DNA from: Morganella morganii | Lineage (GTDB): Bacteria; Pseudomonadota; Gammaproteobacteria; Enterobacterales; Enterobacteriaceae | Reading direction: 5' to 3' | Length of the DNA: 64,000 nucleotides | Assembly (NCBI RefSeq): GCF_003996855.1 | Contig: NZ_NRQY01000001.1 | Location: 2,760,245-2,824,244 of the forward strand | In this document: positions 34,098 to 43,701 of the stretch, in pieces | Layout: each line of letters opens with the position of its first letter | Position numbering within the stretch: position 1 is the stretch's first letter | Notes under the pieces: model-generated | The model's input: the letters and a program-made list of their open reading frames with translations, nothing else | Databases searched by the model: none | Told to the model about the DNA's origin: nothing | Translations under genes and position numbers: made by a program

Positions 34098-34898
34098 CTA
34101 AATCCCCTCGCACCCGTTAAAGTGCTGATCCATATCCAGGGAGGGCTTATCGCAGCCCGGTTTGCCGACAATCTTTGCCGGTACGCCTGCGACGGTGGTG
34201 TGTGCCGGAACCGGGTGCAGTACCACGGAGCCTGCGCCGATTTTGGCACCGCGTCCGATTTCGATATTACCGAGGATTTTGGCACCCGCGCCAATCATCA
34301 CGCCTTCGCGGACTTTCGGGTGGCGGTCACCGCCGGTTTTGCCGGTACCGCCGAGAGTGACAGATTGCAGGATAGAAACATCATTTTCCACCACCGCGGT
34401 TTCACCGATGACAATGCCGGTTGCGTGGTCAAACATAATACCGTGGCCGATTTTTGCGGCCGGATGGATATCCACACCAAATGTAACAGAAACCTGGTTC
34501 TGGAGATAGGTCGCCAGTGCGCGGCGGTTCTGGTTCCATAACCAGTTGGCGATACGGTATGCCTGTAAAGCGTGGAAGCCTTTCAGGTACAGCAGCGGCG
34601 TGGAGTATTTATCCACCGCCGGGTCCCGCAGACGAACGGCTTTGATATCCATTGCAGCGGATTTAATCATCTGCGGATCATTGTGATAGGCATCTTCCAC
34701 CACTTCACGGACAGAAATCGCCGGCATGGTCGGGGTTGCCAGTTTATTGGCCAGCATAAAACTGAGCGCGCTGCCCAGGTTTTCATGCTTGAGTAATGTC
34801 GCATGGAAAAAACTGGCCAGCATCGGCTCGCAATCAGCAAAGTCCCGTGCTTCCTGCTTTATATAGCTCCAGACTTCTTCCAGTTCTTCATAGGACAT
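34098..34898 (-). CDS. cysE: Serine O-acetyltransferase CysE
   Basis: A 266-residue hexapeptide-repeat enzyme making O-acetylserine for cysteine synthesis. Family segments include DIHPAAKIGHGIMFDHATGIVIGET (with the catalytic His) and GGTGKTGGDRHPK. The C-terminal tail ending in Ile (CEGI) can insert into CysK to form cysteine synthase, and is present. It lies 33 bases after gpsA. Confidence 0.97.
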   Translation of the reverse strand: MSYEELEEVWSYIKQEARDFADCEPMLASFFHATLLKHENLGSALSFMLANKLATPTMPAISVREVVEDAYHNDPQMIKSAAMDIKAVRLRDPAVDKYSTPLLYLKGFHALQAYRIANWLWNQNRRALATYLQNQVSVTFGVDIHPAAKIGHGIMFDHATGIVIGETAVVENDVSILQSVTLGGTGKTGGDRHPKVREGVMIGAGAKILGNIEIGRGAKIGAGSVVLHPVPAHTTVAGVPAKIVGKPGCDKPSLDMDQHFNGCEGI

Positions 34899-34931
34899 AA
34901 TTACCTCACAGACTTCGGATAAAAAACGGGC

Positions 34932-35945
34932 TTAAAAATGCTCACCTTCTTCTTTGGTGGCACGACCCAACAGGGCACGGGCAGCTTCGAGCACATCTTT
35001 ATTGCAGTAAAGTATTTGATAGATTTGCTCGGTGATAGGCATTTCCACACCTGCACGCTCTGCCAGCGCACGGACTTCTTTGGTATTACGGTATCCTTCC
35101 ACCACCTGACCGATGCGCTCCTGTGCTTCATCAACACTGACGCCCTGCCCCATCATCATGCCGAAACGGCGGTTACGGGACTGGTTGTCGGTACAGGTCA
35201 GCACGAGGTCACCCAGACCGGCCATACCCATAAAGGTAGACGGATCTGCGCCTAATGCCACTCCCAGGCGAGTCATTTCTGCCAGACCACGGGTGATAAG
35301 CGCGGTTCGCGCATTGGCACCAAACCCCATTCCGTCGGAGATCCCCGCACCGATCGCAATGACGTTTTTCACGGCACCGCCGAGCTGAATCCCGATAAAA
35401 TCCGGATTTTTATAGACACGGAAGCTTTTGCCGCAGTGGAAAAGCTGCTGAACCTCATCCGCAAAGGCAGGTTCTGTCGCCGCGACAGCAATCGCCGTCG
35501 GCAGGCCGGCAGCCAGCTCTTTGGCAAAAGAGGGACCTGAAATCATGGCCAGCGGGATTTTATCCCCGAGGACTTCACGCACAACTTCACCCAGCAGACG
35601 CCCGGTTTCCGCTTCCAGGCCTTTGGTCGCCCAGATAATCCGGGCATCCGGCCGCAGCAGCGGTTTGACACGCTTGAGCACATCCCCGAATACATGGCTC
35701 GGTACCACCAGCAGAATATTACGGCTGGCCGCGAGGGCTTTTTCAAGGGAGGCTTCCGGGATCAGAGTATCCGGGAACGGCACATCCGGCAGAAATGCCT
35801 GGTTGGCGCGATCCGCTTCAAGCTGACGGATATGTTCCGGGTCATGTCCCCACAACACCACACGGTGCCCGTTACGGGCCAGTGTAATCGCTAAAGCGGT
35901 GCCGTATGAACCGGCACCGAGTACAGTCATAGAAGCGTCTGTCAT
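34932..35945 (-). CDS. gpsA: Glycerol-3-phosphate dehydrogenase [NAD(P)+] GpsA
   Basis: A 337-residue enzyme reducing dihydroxyacetone phosphate to sn-glycerol-3-phosphate for phospholipids. The cofactor loop is [25 protein letters not shown] carries the catalytic Lys, and [10 protein letters not shown] follows. The ATG shares a base with the secB stop, in line with the conserved secB-gpsA-cysE operon. Confidence 0.97.
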   Translation of the reverse strand: MTDASMTVLGAGSYGTALAITLARNGHRVVLWGHDPEHIRQLEADRANQAFLPDVPFPDTLIPEASLEKALAASRNILLVVPSHVFGDVLKRVKPLLRPDARIIWATKGLEAETGRLLGEVVREVLGDKIPLAMISGPSFAKELAAGLPTAIAVAATEPAFADEVQQLFHCGKSFRVYKNPDFIGIQLGGAVKNVIAIGAGISDGMGFGANARTALITRGLAEMTRLGVALGADPSTFMGMAGLGDLVLTCTDNQSRNRRFGMMMGQGVSVDEAQERIGQVVEGYRNTKEVRALAERAGVEMPITEQIYQILYCNKDVLEAARALLGRATKEEGEHF

Positions 35946-36418
35946 TATGCTTCCTGTGTGTCTTCCTGCGCAGCCTGCTGTTGTTCCTGCTGCTGCAGAT
36001 AGTTCATGAACAGTGCATCGAAGTTAACCGGTGCCAGGTTCAGCTGAGGGAATGTACCGCGGCCGACCAGACCTGCGATGCACTCACGGGCATACGGGAA
36101 CAGGATATTCGGGCAGTATGCACCCAGGCAGTGTGCCAGCTGGGTCCCTTCCAGACCACCGATGGTGAAAATACCGGCCTGCTGAACTTCACACAGGAAT
36201 GCGGTTTCTTCGCCCATAGTTGCTGTCACAGTGACGCGCAGAACGATTTCATAAACGTCATCAGCCAGTTTGGTTGAACCGGTGTCCAGATCCATCTTCA
36301 CTTCCGGCTGCCACTCCTGCTGGAAAACGGCAGGTGCATTCGGCGCTTCAAAAGAAATATCTTTGGTGTATACGCGCTGAATGTTGAAAGACATTTCTGG
36401 GTTTTGTTGTTCTGACAT
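35945..36418 (-). CDS. secB: Protein export chaperone SecB
   Basis: A 157-residue tetrameric chaperone that holds precursors unfolded and hands them to SecA. Family segments include [27 protein letters not shown] and [16 protein letters not shown]. In E. coli grxC lies between secB and yibN; it is not present here. Confidence 0.97.
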   Translation of the reverse strand: MSEQQNPEMSFNIQRVYTKDISFEAPNAPAVFQQEWQPEVKMDLDTGSTKLADDVYEIVLRVTVTATMGEETAFLCEVQQAGIFTIGGLEGTQLAHCLGAYCPNILFPYARECIAGLVGRGTFPQLNLAPVNFDALFMNYLQQQEQQQAAQEDTQEA

Positions 36419-36489
36419 AGTGTTACCTTTTGATATCCATATAAAGAGTGTGAGTTACAAAGGGGATGTTCCAATCATCCTTTGCCGGA

Positions 36490-36927
36490 TTATTTTTTAC
36501 TGCGGGAAAGCGGTAAGTTATCACCGGTCCAGCCGGAGAGGCCGTCTTTCAGCACAAATACACGTTCAAACCCGGCTTTGAGCAGGCTTTCAGCCGGTTT
36601 GACCAGCTCCATACCGTTAGCGGAAACCAGGATAACAGGACGGTTTTTGTGTTTTTCCACTTCACCGAGATTGTTGTCTTTAATTTCTGATGGTGTCAGA
36701 TTGACCGCATCAATGATATGACCACGGCGGAAATCGTCCCGGGTACGGGTATCCACAACAATCGCTTCTTCTTTATTCATCAGTGCGATAGCAGTAGAAC
36801 GTGGGATCGTTTTCACTTTGGAAAACAGTCCTTTGACACTCAGTGCGATGACTGAGATCAGTAACGCGACCCAAACAAGGCTGATAATAGGGTGCTTACT
36901 GACAAATGGCATAATTTCTTGAAGCAT
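36490..36927 (-). CDS. yibN: Rhodanese-like membrane protein YibN
   Basis: A 145-residue protein with one N-terminal helix (ISLVWVALLISVIALSV) and a cytoplasmic rhodanese domain (VVDTRTRDDFRRGHI, LKDGLSGWTGDNLPL). It has no Cys at all, and the active loop reads SANGMELV, so it cannot be a working sulfurtransferase; E. coli YibN also lacks Cys at that loop position as I recall. The ATG at 36927 gives the usual MLQEIMPFVSKHP start. Confidence 0.9.
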   Translation of the reverse strand: MLQEIMPFVSKHPIISLVWVALLISVIALSVKGLFSKVKTIPRSTAIALMNKEEAIVVDTRTRDDFRRGHIIDAVNLTPSEIKDNNLGEVEKHKNRPVILVSANGMELVKPAESLLKAGFERVFVLKDGLSGWTGDNLPLSRSKK

Positions 36928-37281
36928 GGGGGACAATAACTCCCGTTGGTTAATAACAAAGATCAAAGGGCAGAAGTATACCTGTGTGCCGGTTCAAATA
37001 CAGCCGGTCTTGCCCGGGTTACGGCTGTTTTCATCATAATTTTGCGGCGCATGCCGCGAAAATTCATTTTTCCGTCAGACAGAGGGGTTAATTTACCATT
37101 GATTCACGGTTAAGGTAAAAAACAAACGCAACAAATTCACCGTGAATATCCGCCTCCGGATTGTCCCGAAGTGTAAATGTCGGATAACAGGACTGGTAAC
37201 GCCCTAAATGGCATGGAATAATTGCAGTTTACAATAGTTAAATACGATCGTTTCTTTGGCGCAACGGCAGGGTCAGATAAA
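36928..37281. promoter_or_regulatory. Divergent region between yibN and envC with inverted repeats
   Basis: No gene is seen. The region holds an imperfect inverted repeat AATTTTGCGGC/GCCGCGAAAATT (37038-37064) and a second one, ATTCACGGT (37102-37110) with ACCGTGAAT (37139-37147). These could be operators of the two divergent genes. gpmI, found here in E. coli, is absent. Confidence 0.4.
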
Positions 37282-38565
37282 TTGGCGCATAAGCACGTTT
37301 TCCGCACATATTCACACCGGGTATCTCCCGGTGTCCGCACATTGCTGGCAGCGCTGCTGTTGCCGGTCTCTTTTGCTGTTTCTGCCGCCAATACAACCTC
37401 CGCAGATGCCAGCAAAAATGAGCTGAAGAATCTCCAGCTGAATATTGCAGAGAAAGAAAAGAGCGTCAAAGAACAGCAGGGAAAACGCGCGAATCTGTTA
37501 ACCCAGCTGAAAAATCAGGAAAAAGATATCGCCTCCGCCGGTCGTGAGTTGTATTCCACGCAGAAAACGCTGAAACAGCTCGATGGTGAAATTACCGCGC
37601 TGAGCACGGAAATAAAACAGCTGGATTCGAAACAGAAAGCCCAGCGTGCACTGCTGTCAAAACAGCTTGATGCCGCATTCCGTCAGGGTCGTCATCAGGG
37701 TGTTGAACTGATTTTCAAAGGTGAGGAAGGCCGGCGCGATGAGCGTATCCTCGCCTATTACACCTATATCGGCACCGCGCGGGAAAAAACCATCGCGGAG
37801 CTGGAAGAAACCACTCAGCAGCTGCACGCCCGCCGTCAGACTGAGCAGCAGAAACGCGCAGAGCAGAAAAATCTGCTCGGTAAGCAGCAAACAGAAAAGA
37901 AAAAGCTGGACAGTGCCCGTGTTGCCCGGAAATCCACGCTGACCGAGCTGGAGCGCTCGCTGAAAGCGGATCAGAAAGATTTGCTGGTGATGCGGGAAAA
38001 CGAAAGCCAGCTGCGTAACAAGATAGCCAAAGCGGAGCGCGAGGCCAAAGCCCGTGCGGAACGCGAAGCCCGTGAAGCCGCCCGTATCCGCGAGAAACAG
38101 GCACAAGCGAAGAAAAAAGGCTCCACCTATACCCCGACACAGGACGAGCGCTCGCTGATGTCCCGTACCGGAGGGCTGGGCCGTCCGGCCGGTCAGGCGA
38201 TCTGGCCGGTCAGCGGCCCGCTGCTGCACCGGTTCGGTGACAGTATCTCCGGTGAACTGCGCTGGAAAGGCATGGTGATCGGCGCACCGGAAGGCACTCA
38301 GGTAAAAGCGGTGGCGGATGGTCGTGTCCTGCTGGCAGACTGGTTGCAGGGCTATGGTCTGATGGTGGTGGTCGAGCACGGTAAAGGGGATATGAGCCTT
38401 TACGGATATAACCAGAGCGCACTGGTGAATGTGGGTGATCAGGTGAAAGCCGGTCAGCCGATTGCACTGGTGGGCAGCAGCGGAGGCCAGGAAAGACCGG
38501 GCCTCTATTTTGAAATCCGGCGCCAAGGACGGACGGTTAACCCGCAGCCCTGGCTGGGGAGATAG
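37282..38565 (+). CDS. envC: Murein hydrolase activator EnvC
   Basis: A 427-residue periplasmic protein that activates AmiA and AmiB at the division site under FtsEX control. A signal peptide (LLAALLLPVSFAVSA) is followed by a long coiled coil (residues about 40-270) and a C-terminal LytM domain (GELRWKGMVIGAPEGT, YGYNQSALVNVGDQV, GLYFEIRRQGR) that lacks some zinc ligands, as usual for EnvC. The start is uncertain: TTG at 37282 has an AGGG site and gives a normal signal peptide; TTG at 37222 would add 20 residues. Confidence 0.92.
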   Translation: MAHKHVFRTYSHRVSPGVRTLLAALLLPVSFAVSAANTTSADASKNELKNLQLNIAEKEKSVKEQQGKRANLLTQLKNQEKDIASAGRELYSTQKTLKQLDGEITALSTEIKQLDSKQKAQRALLSKQLDAAFRQGRHQGVELIFKGEEGRRDERILAYYTYIGTAREKTIAELEETTQQLHARRQTEQQKRAEQKNLLGKQQTEKKKLDSARVARKSTLTELERSLKADQKDLLVMRENESQLRNKIAKAEREAKARAEREAREAARIREKQAQAKKKGSTYTPTQDERSLMSRTGGLGRPAGQAIWPVSGPLLHRFGDSISGELRWKGMVIGAPEGTQVKAVADGRVLLADWLQGYGLMVVVEHGKGDMSLYGYNQSALVNVGDQVKAGQPIALVGSSGGQERPGLYFEIRRQGRTVNPQPWLGR

Positions 38566-38571
38566 CACACA

Positions 38572-39576
38572 GTGACTTACCGGCAGAAAACCAAAAATAT
38601 CTTACTGACTTCGTTACTTTTTATCACTTCGTCACTGATAACGTTTTCTGCCGCGGCCGCACAGCTCGCTATTGTGATCGATGATTTCGGTTACCGCAAA
38701 CAGGATGATAACCGCATCCTGGAACTGCCGCCGCAGGTTTCGATTGCGATCCTGCCGAACTCCCCGTTCGGCAAAGAAATGGCAGAGAAAGCACACCGCC
38801 AGGGCCGTGAAATCCTGATCCATATGCCGATGGCGCCAATCAGCAAACAGCCGCTGGAGCGCGATACCCTGCGTCCGTCCATGAGTGCCGCAGAAATTGA
38901 TACCCTGATTAAAGCCGCGATAGCCCGGGTGCCGTATGCCACCGGGATGAATAACCATATGGGCAGTGCGATAACCTCTGATCTGACCGCCATGCAGCAT
39001 GTGATGACGTCGCTTTCCGGCTCCGGTTTTTATTTTCTCGACAGTGTGACCATCGGCAGCACCAAAGTCACACAGGCTGCACAGGGAACACCGGTTCGCG
39101 TGCTGCGCCGCCAGGTTTTTCTGGATAATGTGCAGACAGAAGAAGAAACCCGCAAACAACTGAACCGGGCCGTTGCTCTGGCGCGCAAACAGGGGTCAGT
39201 GATCGCCATCGGGCACCCGCATCCGTCGACAGTCCGCGCTCTGCATAAGCTTATCCCGCAACTGCCGCCGGATATTCAGCTGGTGTCTCCGGGGTATATG
39301 CTGACACATGCCGGCAAGCCATCCGCCGTGAAACCACAGCCGGTCAAACCAGTCACGCCGGTTAAACCGGCAGAGCAGGAAAAACCGTGGCTGACACCAA
39401 TGACAGAGCAGTGTGCGGGTAAAGCGGAAATCGGCGGGGAGTTCTACACCCGCTATATCAATCTGCTGGCGGAAGCCGTTATGAAAGATCAGCTGAACGG
39501 TAAAGTGGCGGAAGTCCTTTCTTCCATCCGTATGATACAGCCGCAGCCGGAAACAATACCGCCTGCGGCAAAATAA
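38572..39576 (+). CDS. yibQ: Divergent polysaccharide deacetylase family protein YibQ
   Basis: A 334-residue protein with a signal peptide (LLFITSSLITFSAAAA) and the YibQ-type deacetylase fold: LAIVIDDFGYRKQDD near the start, EILIHMPMAP, GMNNHMGSA and IAIGHPHPSTV. The C-terminal part is Pro/Lys-rich (KPVTPVKPA). GTG start, 7 bases after envC. Probably acts on cell wall sugars; its substrate is not known to me. Confidence 0.9.
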   Translation: MTYRQKTKNILLTSLLFITSSLITFSAAAAQLAIVIDDFGYRKQDDNRILELPPQVSIAILPNSPFGKEMAEKAHRQGREILIHMPMAPISKQPLERDTLRPSMSAAEIDTLIKAAIARVPYATGMNNHMGSAITSDLTAMQHVMTSLSGSGFYFLDSVTIGSTKVTQAAQGTPVRVLRRQVFLDNVQTEEETRKQLNRAVALARKQGSVIAIGHPHPSTVRALHKLIPQLPPDIQLVSPGYMLTHAGKPSAVKPQPVKPVTPVKPAEQEKPWLTPMTEQCAGKAEIGGEFYTRYINLLAEAVMKDQLNGKVAEVLSSIRMIQPQPETIPPAAK

Positions 39577-39583
39577 CGTGTTA

Positions 39584-40513
39584 TCACCGGCGGAACATTA
39601 CACTGATAACACGGCGGCTTATCCATAGTGTCAGCGCAACACTGACCGCCGTCATCATCCATAACTCTGTCTCTCCGAACCGCCGGAAACTGTCTGTGAG
39701 TAACACCATATAAACAGTACCGGCGGTGACAGCCGCCATGGCCAGCATACTGAGCACCGTACTGAGCAGTACGGAAAGCACCAGCGGCCTGATTTGCAGT
39801 ATTCCGCCTGCCACGGGGAACCGCTGACGGATAAAAATAAAAATAATACCGCACGAAATCAGTAAACCCATCGCTGTGGTATACACATTATCAGATACCG
39901 GTTCCGGTGCCCCGCCGGGGAGATAGGGCGATATCACTGCCGTCAGGAATAATGCCGTCATCCACATCAGATATACCATCCCGCAACTGAACAACAGTGC
40001 GTAAATATCCGGTGCTTTTCCGTCCGGAATAACCGCGGGCTGGCTGACTTTAAGATAATATTTTGCCGCCATACGGGTCGCAATACCCAGTAATACAAAT
40101 GAGATCAGGTACAGGCAAATATCTGCGGTTTTGATCATCAGAATAAAATGAGAAAACTCAGCCTTATCCGCAATCATTTTTGCTATCAGATGACTGAGCC
40201 ATTCCGCTTTAAGGCTGCCGAGAATACTGTTTACCGTATACAAAAAGATGGTCAGACCAATAACCGTCAGAACCGTTTTCCGGTTCAGTTGCGTTATGCG
40301 GTAATGATAAAAAAGAAATGACGTCAGCGTGAAAAATCCGGTCAGCTGAACCAGCTGAAAAGCAAATACTTTTGACAAATAAGCCGCTAATGATAATTCA
40401 GGGTAACGGATACTGATAACAGGGTAAGAAACCAATACCAGCGAACCACTCAGAATAAGAACATAGGCCAGTACAAATAACAGCGGTAACCGGAAAACAG
40501 TGGTCGGGTTCAT
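39584..40513 (-). CDS. Integral membrane protein of unknown function
   Basis: A 309-residue protein with about eight to nine predicted membrane helices, beginning MNPTTVFRLPLLFVLAYVLIL. No family recognised. An AAAGGA site precedes the ATG at 40513. It converges on yibQ and diverges from hldD. It is GC-typical for the host, so it is probably an old resident rather than recent arrival. E. coli has other genes (tdh, kbl region) here. Confidence 0.75.
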   Translation of the reverse strand: MNPTTVFRLPLLFVLAYVLILSGSLVLVSYPVISIRYPELSLAAYLSKVFAFQLVQLTGFFTLTSFLFYHYRITQLNRKTVLTVIGLTIFLYTVNSILGSLKAEWLSHLIAKMIADKAEFSHFILMIKTADICLYLISFVLLGIATRMAAKYYLKVSQPAVIPDGKAPDIYALLFSCGMVYLMWMTALFLTAVISPYLPGGAPEPVSDNVYTTAMGLLISCGIIFIFIRQRFPVAGGILQIRPLVLSVLLSTVLSMLAMAAVTAGTVYMVLLTDSFRRFGETELWMMTAVSVALTLWISRRVISVMFRR

Positions 40514-40726
40514 GCATATTCCTTTAAAGTCCGGAGACCGTGTCCGGCCGGATAACATAATAAATATTGTCCACGGTATAACAGATCACCGGCGAAAAAC
40601 AACCCGGCGACACAGGTGTTCCTCCTGCCGCAGCAATTTTTTCATCCACGTCAGCCCCCCTTCAATGCTATGATGAAAGCATTGATTTTTTCATTTTCTT
40701 AAATGAACCGAACAGAGGAATGCGTG

Positions 40727-41665
40727 ATGATTATTGTCACCGGCGGCGCCGGATTTATCGGCAGCAATATTGTAAAAGCACTGAATGATGACGGTTACAC
40801 TGATATTTTAGTCGTGGATAACCTGAAAGACGGCACCAAATTTGCGAATCTGGTGGATCTGAATATCGCCGATTACATGGATAAAGAAGATTTTATTGCC
40901 GGTATTGTGGCCGGGGATGATTTCGGGGATGTCGATGCCGTTTTCCATGAAGGTGCCTGCTCGTCCACCACTGAGTGGGACGGCAAGTACATGATGGATA
41001 ATAACTATCAGTACTCTAAAGAACTGCTGCATTATTGTCTGGATCGTCAGATCCCGTTCCTGTATGCCTCTTCTGCCGCAACCTACGGCGGGCGCAGTGA
41101 TAACTTTATTGAAGACCGGCAGTATGAAAAACCATTAAATGTGTATGGTTATTCAAAATTCCTGTTTGATCAGTATGTCCGCGAAATCCTGCCGGAAGCA
41201 GAATCTCAGATCTGCGGTTTCCGTTATTTCAACGTGTACGGCCCGCGTGAAGGCCACAAAGGCAGCATGGCGAGCGTCGCTTTCCATCTGAATAACCAGA
41301 TTTTAAATGGCGAAAACCCGAAATTATTCTCCGGCAGTGAAAACTTCCTGCGCGATTTCATCTATGTGGGGGATGTGGCGGATGTAAACCTGTGGTTCTG
41401 GAAAAATGCCAAATCCGGTATTTTCAACTGCGGTACCGGCCGTGCGGAATCTTTTCAGGCTGTCGCCGATGCCGTGACCGGTTTCCACAGCGAACGCCGG
41501 TGTGCGCTCGATTACATCCCGTTCCCGGAAAAACTGAAAGGCCGCTATCAAGCTTATACCCAGGCTGACCTGACCAATCTGCGCGCAGCAGGTTATCCGG
41601 GCGAGTTCAAAACGGTCGCCGAAGGTGTTCGTGAATATATGGCTTGGTTAAATCAGGGAAATTAA
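40727..41665 (+). CDS. hldD: ADP-L-glycero-D-manno-heptose-6-epimerase HldD
   Basis: A 312-residue short-chain dehydrogenase-fold epimerase for the heptose precursor of the LPS inner core. The NADP loop is [11 protein letters not shown], the catalytic Tyr-Lys pair is in YGYSKF, and [15 protein letters not shown] is typical. The ATG at 40727 follows an AGAGGA site and gives the family start. First gene of hldD-waaF-waaC. Confidence 0.96.
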   Translation: MIIVTGGAGFIGSNIVKALNDDGYTDILVVDNLKDGTKFANLVDLNIADYMDKEDFIAGIVAGDDFGDVDAVFHEGACSSTTEWDGKYMMDNNYQYSKELLHYCLDRQIPFLYASSAATYGGRSDNFIEDRQYEKPLNVYGYSKFLFDQYVREILPEAESQICGFRYFNVYGPREGHKGSMASVAFHLNNQILNGENPKLFSGSENFLRDFIYVGDVADVNLWFWKNAKSGIFNCGTGRAESFQAVADAVTGFHSERRCALDYIPFPEKLKGRYQAYTQADLTNLRAAGYPGEFKTVAEGVREYMAWLNQGN

Positions 41666-41675
41666 TTAAACACAC

Positions 41676-42737
41676 ATGAAAATTCTGGTGATCGGGCCAT
41701 CGTGGGTCGGTGACATGATGATGTCACAAAGCCTTTACCGTACCCTGAAAACACGTTATCCGCAGGCAACGATTGATGTGATGGCACCCGCGTGGTGCCG
41801 CCCGCTGCTGGCAAAAATGCCGGAAGTGGATGAAGCTATCGCCATGCCGGTCGGCCACGGCGCACTGGCTCTCGGCGAGCGCCGCCGTCTGGGTCATTCC
41901 CTGCGTGATAATAAATATGATCGTGCTTATGTGCTGCCGAATTCGTTAAAATCGGCGCTGGTGCCGTTTTTTGCGAAGATTCCTGTACGCACCGGCTGGC
42001 TGGGCGAGATGCGTTACGGCCTGCTCAACGATCACCGGAAACTCGACAAAGCCGCTTTTCCCCTGATGGTGCAGCGCTATGTTGCCCTCGCGTATGATAA
42101 AGCGGATGTCCCTGCTGCCACTGCTCTGCCGCAGCCCCTGCTGTGGCCGAAGCTGGTGGTGCGGGATGAGGATATTGCCGAAAGCATGGCTGCGTTTAAT
42201 ATCAGTGATCACCGCCCGGTCGTCGGATTTTGTCCGGGGGCTGAATTTGGCCCGGCCAAACGCTGGCCGCATTATCACTACGGTGAATTAGCGAAGAAAC
42301 TGATTGATGAGCGTGATTTTCAGATAGTGCTGTTCGGCTCAGAAAAAGATCACACTGCCGGTGAGGAGATCCTCGCCATGCTCAGTGATGATCAGCGCGA
42401 AAACTGCCTGAATCTGGCCGGAAAAACCTCACTGGAACAGGCGGTGAATCTGATCGCCGGTTGTCACGCCATTATCACCAACGATTCCGGCCTGATGCAT
42501 GTGGCTGCCGCACTGGATCGCCCGCTGGTCGCCTTATACGGCCCGAGCAGCCCGGATTTCACGCCGCCGCTGTCAGAGAAAGCCCGCGTTATCCGTCTGA
42601 TCACCGGTTATCACAAAGTCCGCAAAGGGGATGCTCACGAAGGCTATCATCAGAGCCTGATTGATATTCAGCCGGAGCAGGTTTTGTCTGAACTGGATGA
42701 TTTGCTGAAGAGTTCCCCGCCATGCGCCGTGTGTTAA
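41676..42737 (+). CDS. waaF: ADP-heptose--LPS heptosyltransferase II WaaF
   Basis: A 353-residue GT9 enzyme adding the second heptose to the inner core. Segments are ILVIGPSWVGDMMMSQSL and the donor site ITNDSGLMHVAAAL followed by LYGPSSPDFTPP. It overlaps waaC by 16 bases. Confidence 0.96.
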   Translation: MKILVIGPSWVGDMMMSQSLYRTLKTRYPQATIDVMAPAWCRPLLAKMPEVDEAIAMPVGHGALALGERRRLGHSLRDNKYDRAYVLPNSLKSALVPFFAKIPVRTGWLGEMRYGLLNDHRKLDKAAFPLMVQRYVALAYDKADVPAATALPQPLLWPKLVVRDEDIAESMAAFNISDHRPVVGFCPGAEFGPAKRWPHYHYGELAKKLIDERDFQIVLFGSEKDHTAGEEILAMLSDDQRENCLNLAGKTSLEQAVNLIAGCHAIITNDSGLMHVAAALDRPLVALYGPSSPDFTPPLSEKARVIRLITGYHKVRKGDAHEGYHQSLIDIQPEQVLSELDDLLKSSPPCAVC

Positions 42738-43699
42738 TCGTCAAAACCTCGTCGATGGGCGATGTGCTGCATACGCTGCCCGCACTGACTGACGCCGTGC
42801 AGGTATTCCCGGATATCACCTTTGACTGGGTGGTTGAAGAGGGGTTCGCCCAGATCCCGGGCTGGCACTCTGCTGTTGATCGTGTCATTCCGGTCGCTAT
42901 CCGCCGCTGGCGGAAAAACTGGTTCCGCCGTGATATCCGCAATGAGCGCCGTCAGTTCCGCGAAGCTGTTCAGTCGCAGACTTATGATGCTGTGATTGAT
43001 GCACAGGGACTGATCAAAAGTGCCCTGCTGGTTACCCGGCTGGCGCATGGCTGCAAACACGGCTATGACCGGCACAGTATCCGCGAACCGCTGGCGAGTT
43101 TTTTCTATGATGAAAAACACGCTGTCAGCAAAACACAGCATGCTGTTGAGCGCATCCGTCAGCTTTTTGCCCTGAGTCTCGGTTATGAAAAACCACTGAT
43201 ACCAGGCGATTACGCCATCGCCGCCCATTTTCTGAATAACCGGACAATCTCACCGGATACCGCGCCGTATCTGGTCTGCCTGCACGCCACCACCCGCGAC
43301 GCCAAACACTGGCCGGAGTCACACTGGCGGGCGCTGTTTGCACAACTGGCTGATACTGATCTGCATGTCCGCCTGCCGTGGGGCGCACCGCATGAACAGG
43401 AGCGGGCGCTGCGTCTGGCGGAAGGGTTCACTCATGTGCATGTATTGCCGAAACTATCACTGGCGGATGTGGCGGCAGAAATCGCTGGGGCAGAAGGGGT
43501 GATTTCAGTCGATACCGGGCTGAGCCACCTGACGGCCGCACTGGATAAACCCAATATCACCCTGTACGGCCCGACAGACCCCGGGCTGATCGGCGGTTAC
43601 GGTAAAGGACAGTTTGCCCTGACAGCAAAAGACGGGGATTTGTCATCGGTCAGTGCGGATGATGTGCTCGCCGCGATGGCAGAGCACATGCCGCGTTAA
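42722..43699 (+). CDS. waaC: LPS heptosyltransferase I WaaC
   Basis: A 325-residue GT9 enzyme adding the first heptose to Kdo2-lipid A. The start RRVLIVKTSSMGDVLHTLPAL and the donor site SVDTGLSHLTAALDKPN are characteristic. It ends two bases before the stop of the converging deacetylase gene, with no terminator between. Confidence 0.96.
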   Translation: MRRVLIVKTSSMGDVLHTLPALTDAVQVFPDITFDWVVEEGFAQIPGWHSAVDRVIPVAIRRWRKNWFRRDIRNERRQFREAVQSQTYDAVIDAQGLIKSALLVTRLAHGCKHGYDRHSIREPLASFFYDEKHAVSKTQHAVERIRQLFALSLGYEKPLIPGDYAIAAHFLNNRTISPDTAPYLVCLHATTRDAKHWPESHWRALFAQLADTDLHVRLPWGAPHEQERALRLAEGFTHVHVLPKLSLADVAAEIAGAEGVISVDTGLSHLTAALDKPNITLYGPTDPGLIGGYGKGQFALTAKDGDLSSVSADDVLAAMAEHMPR

Positions 43700-43701
43700 G
43701 A

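Noticed and set aside
34098-34541. Plus-strand frames opposite cysE
   Set aside because: Shadows of the GC-rich cysE coding sequence without any family feature.
37657-38568. A 303-residue minus-strand frame opposite envC
   Set aside because: It mirrors the coiled-coil codons of envC; envC itself has clear domains and a signal peptide.
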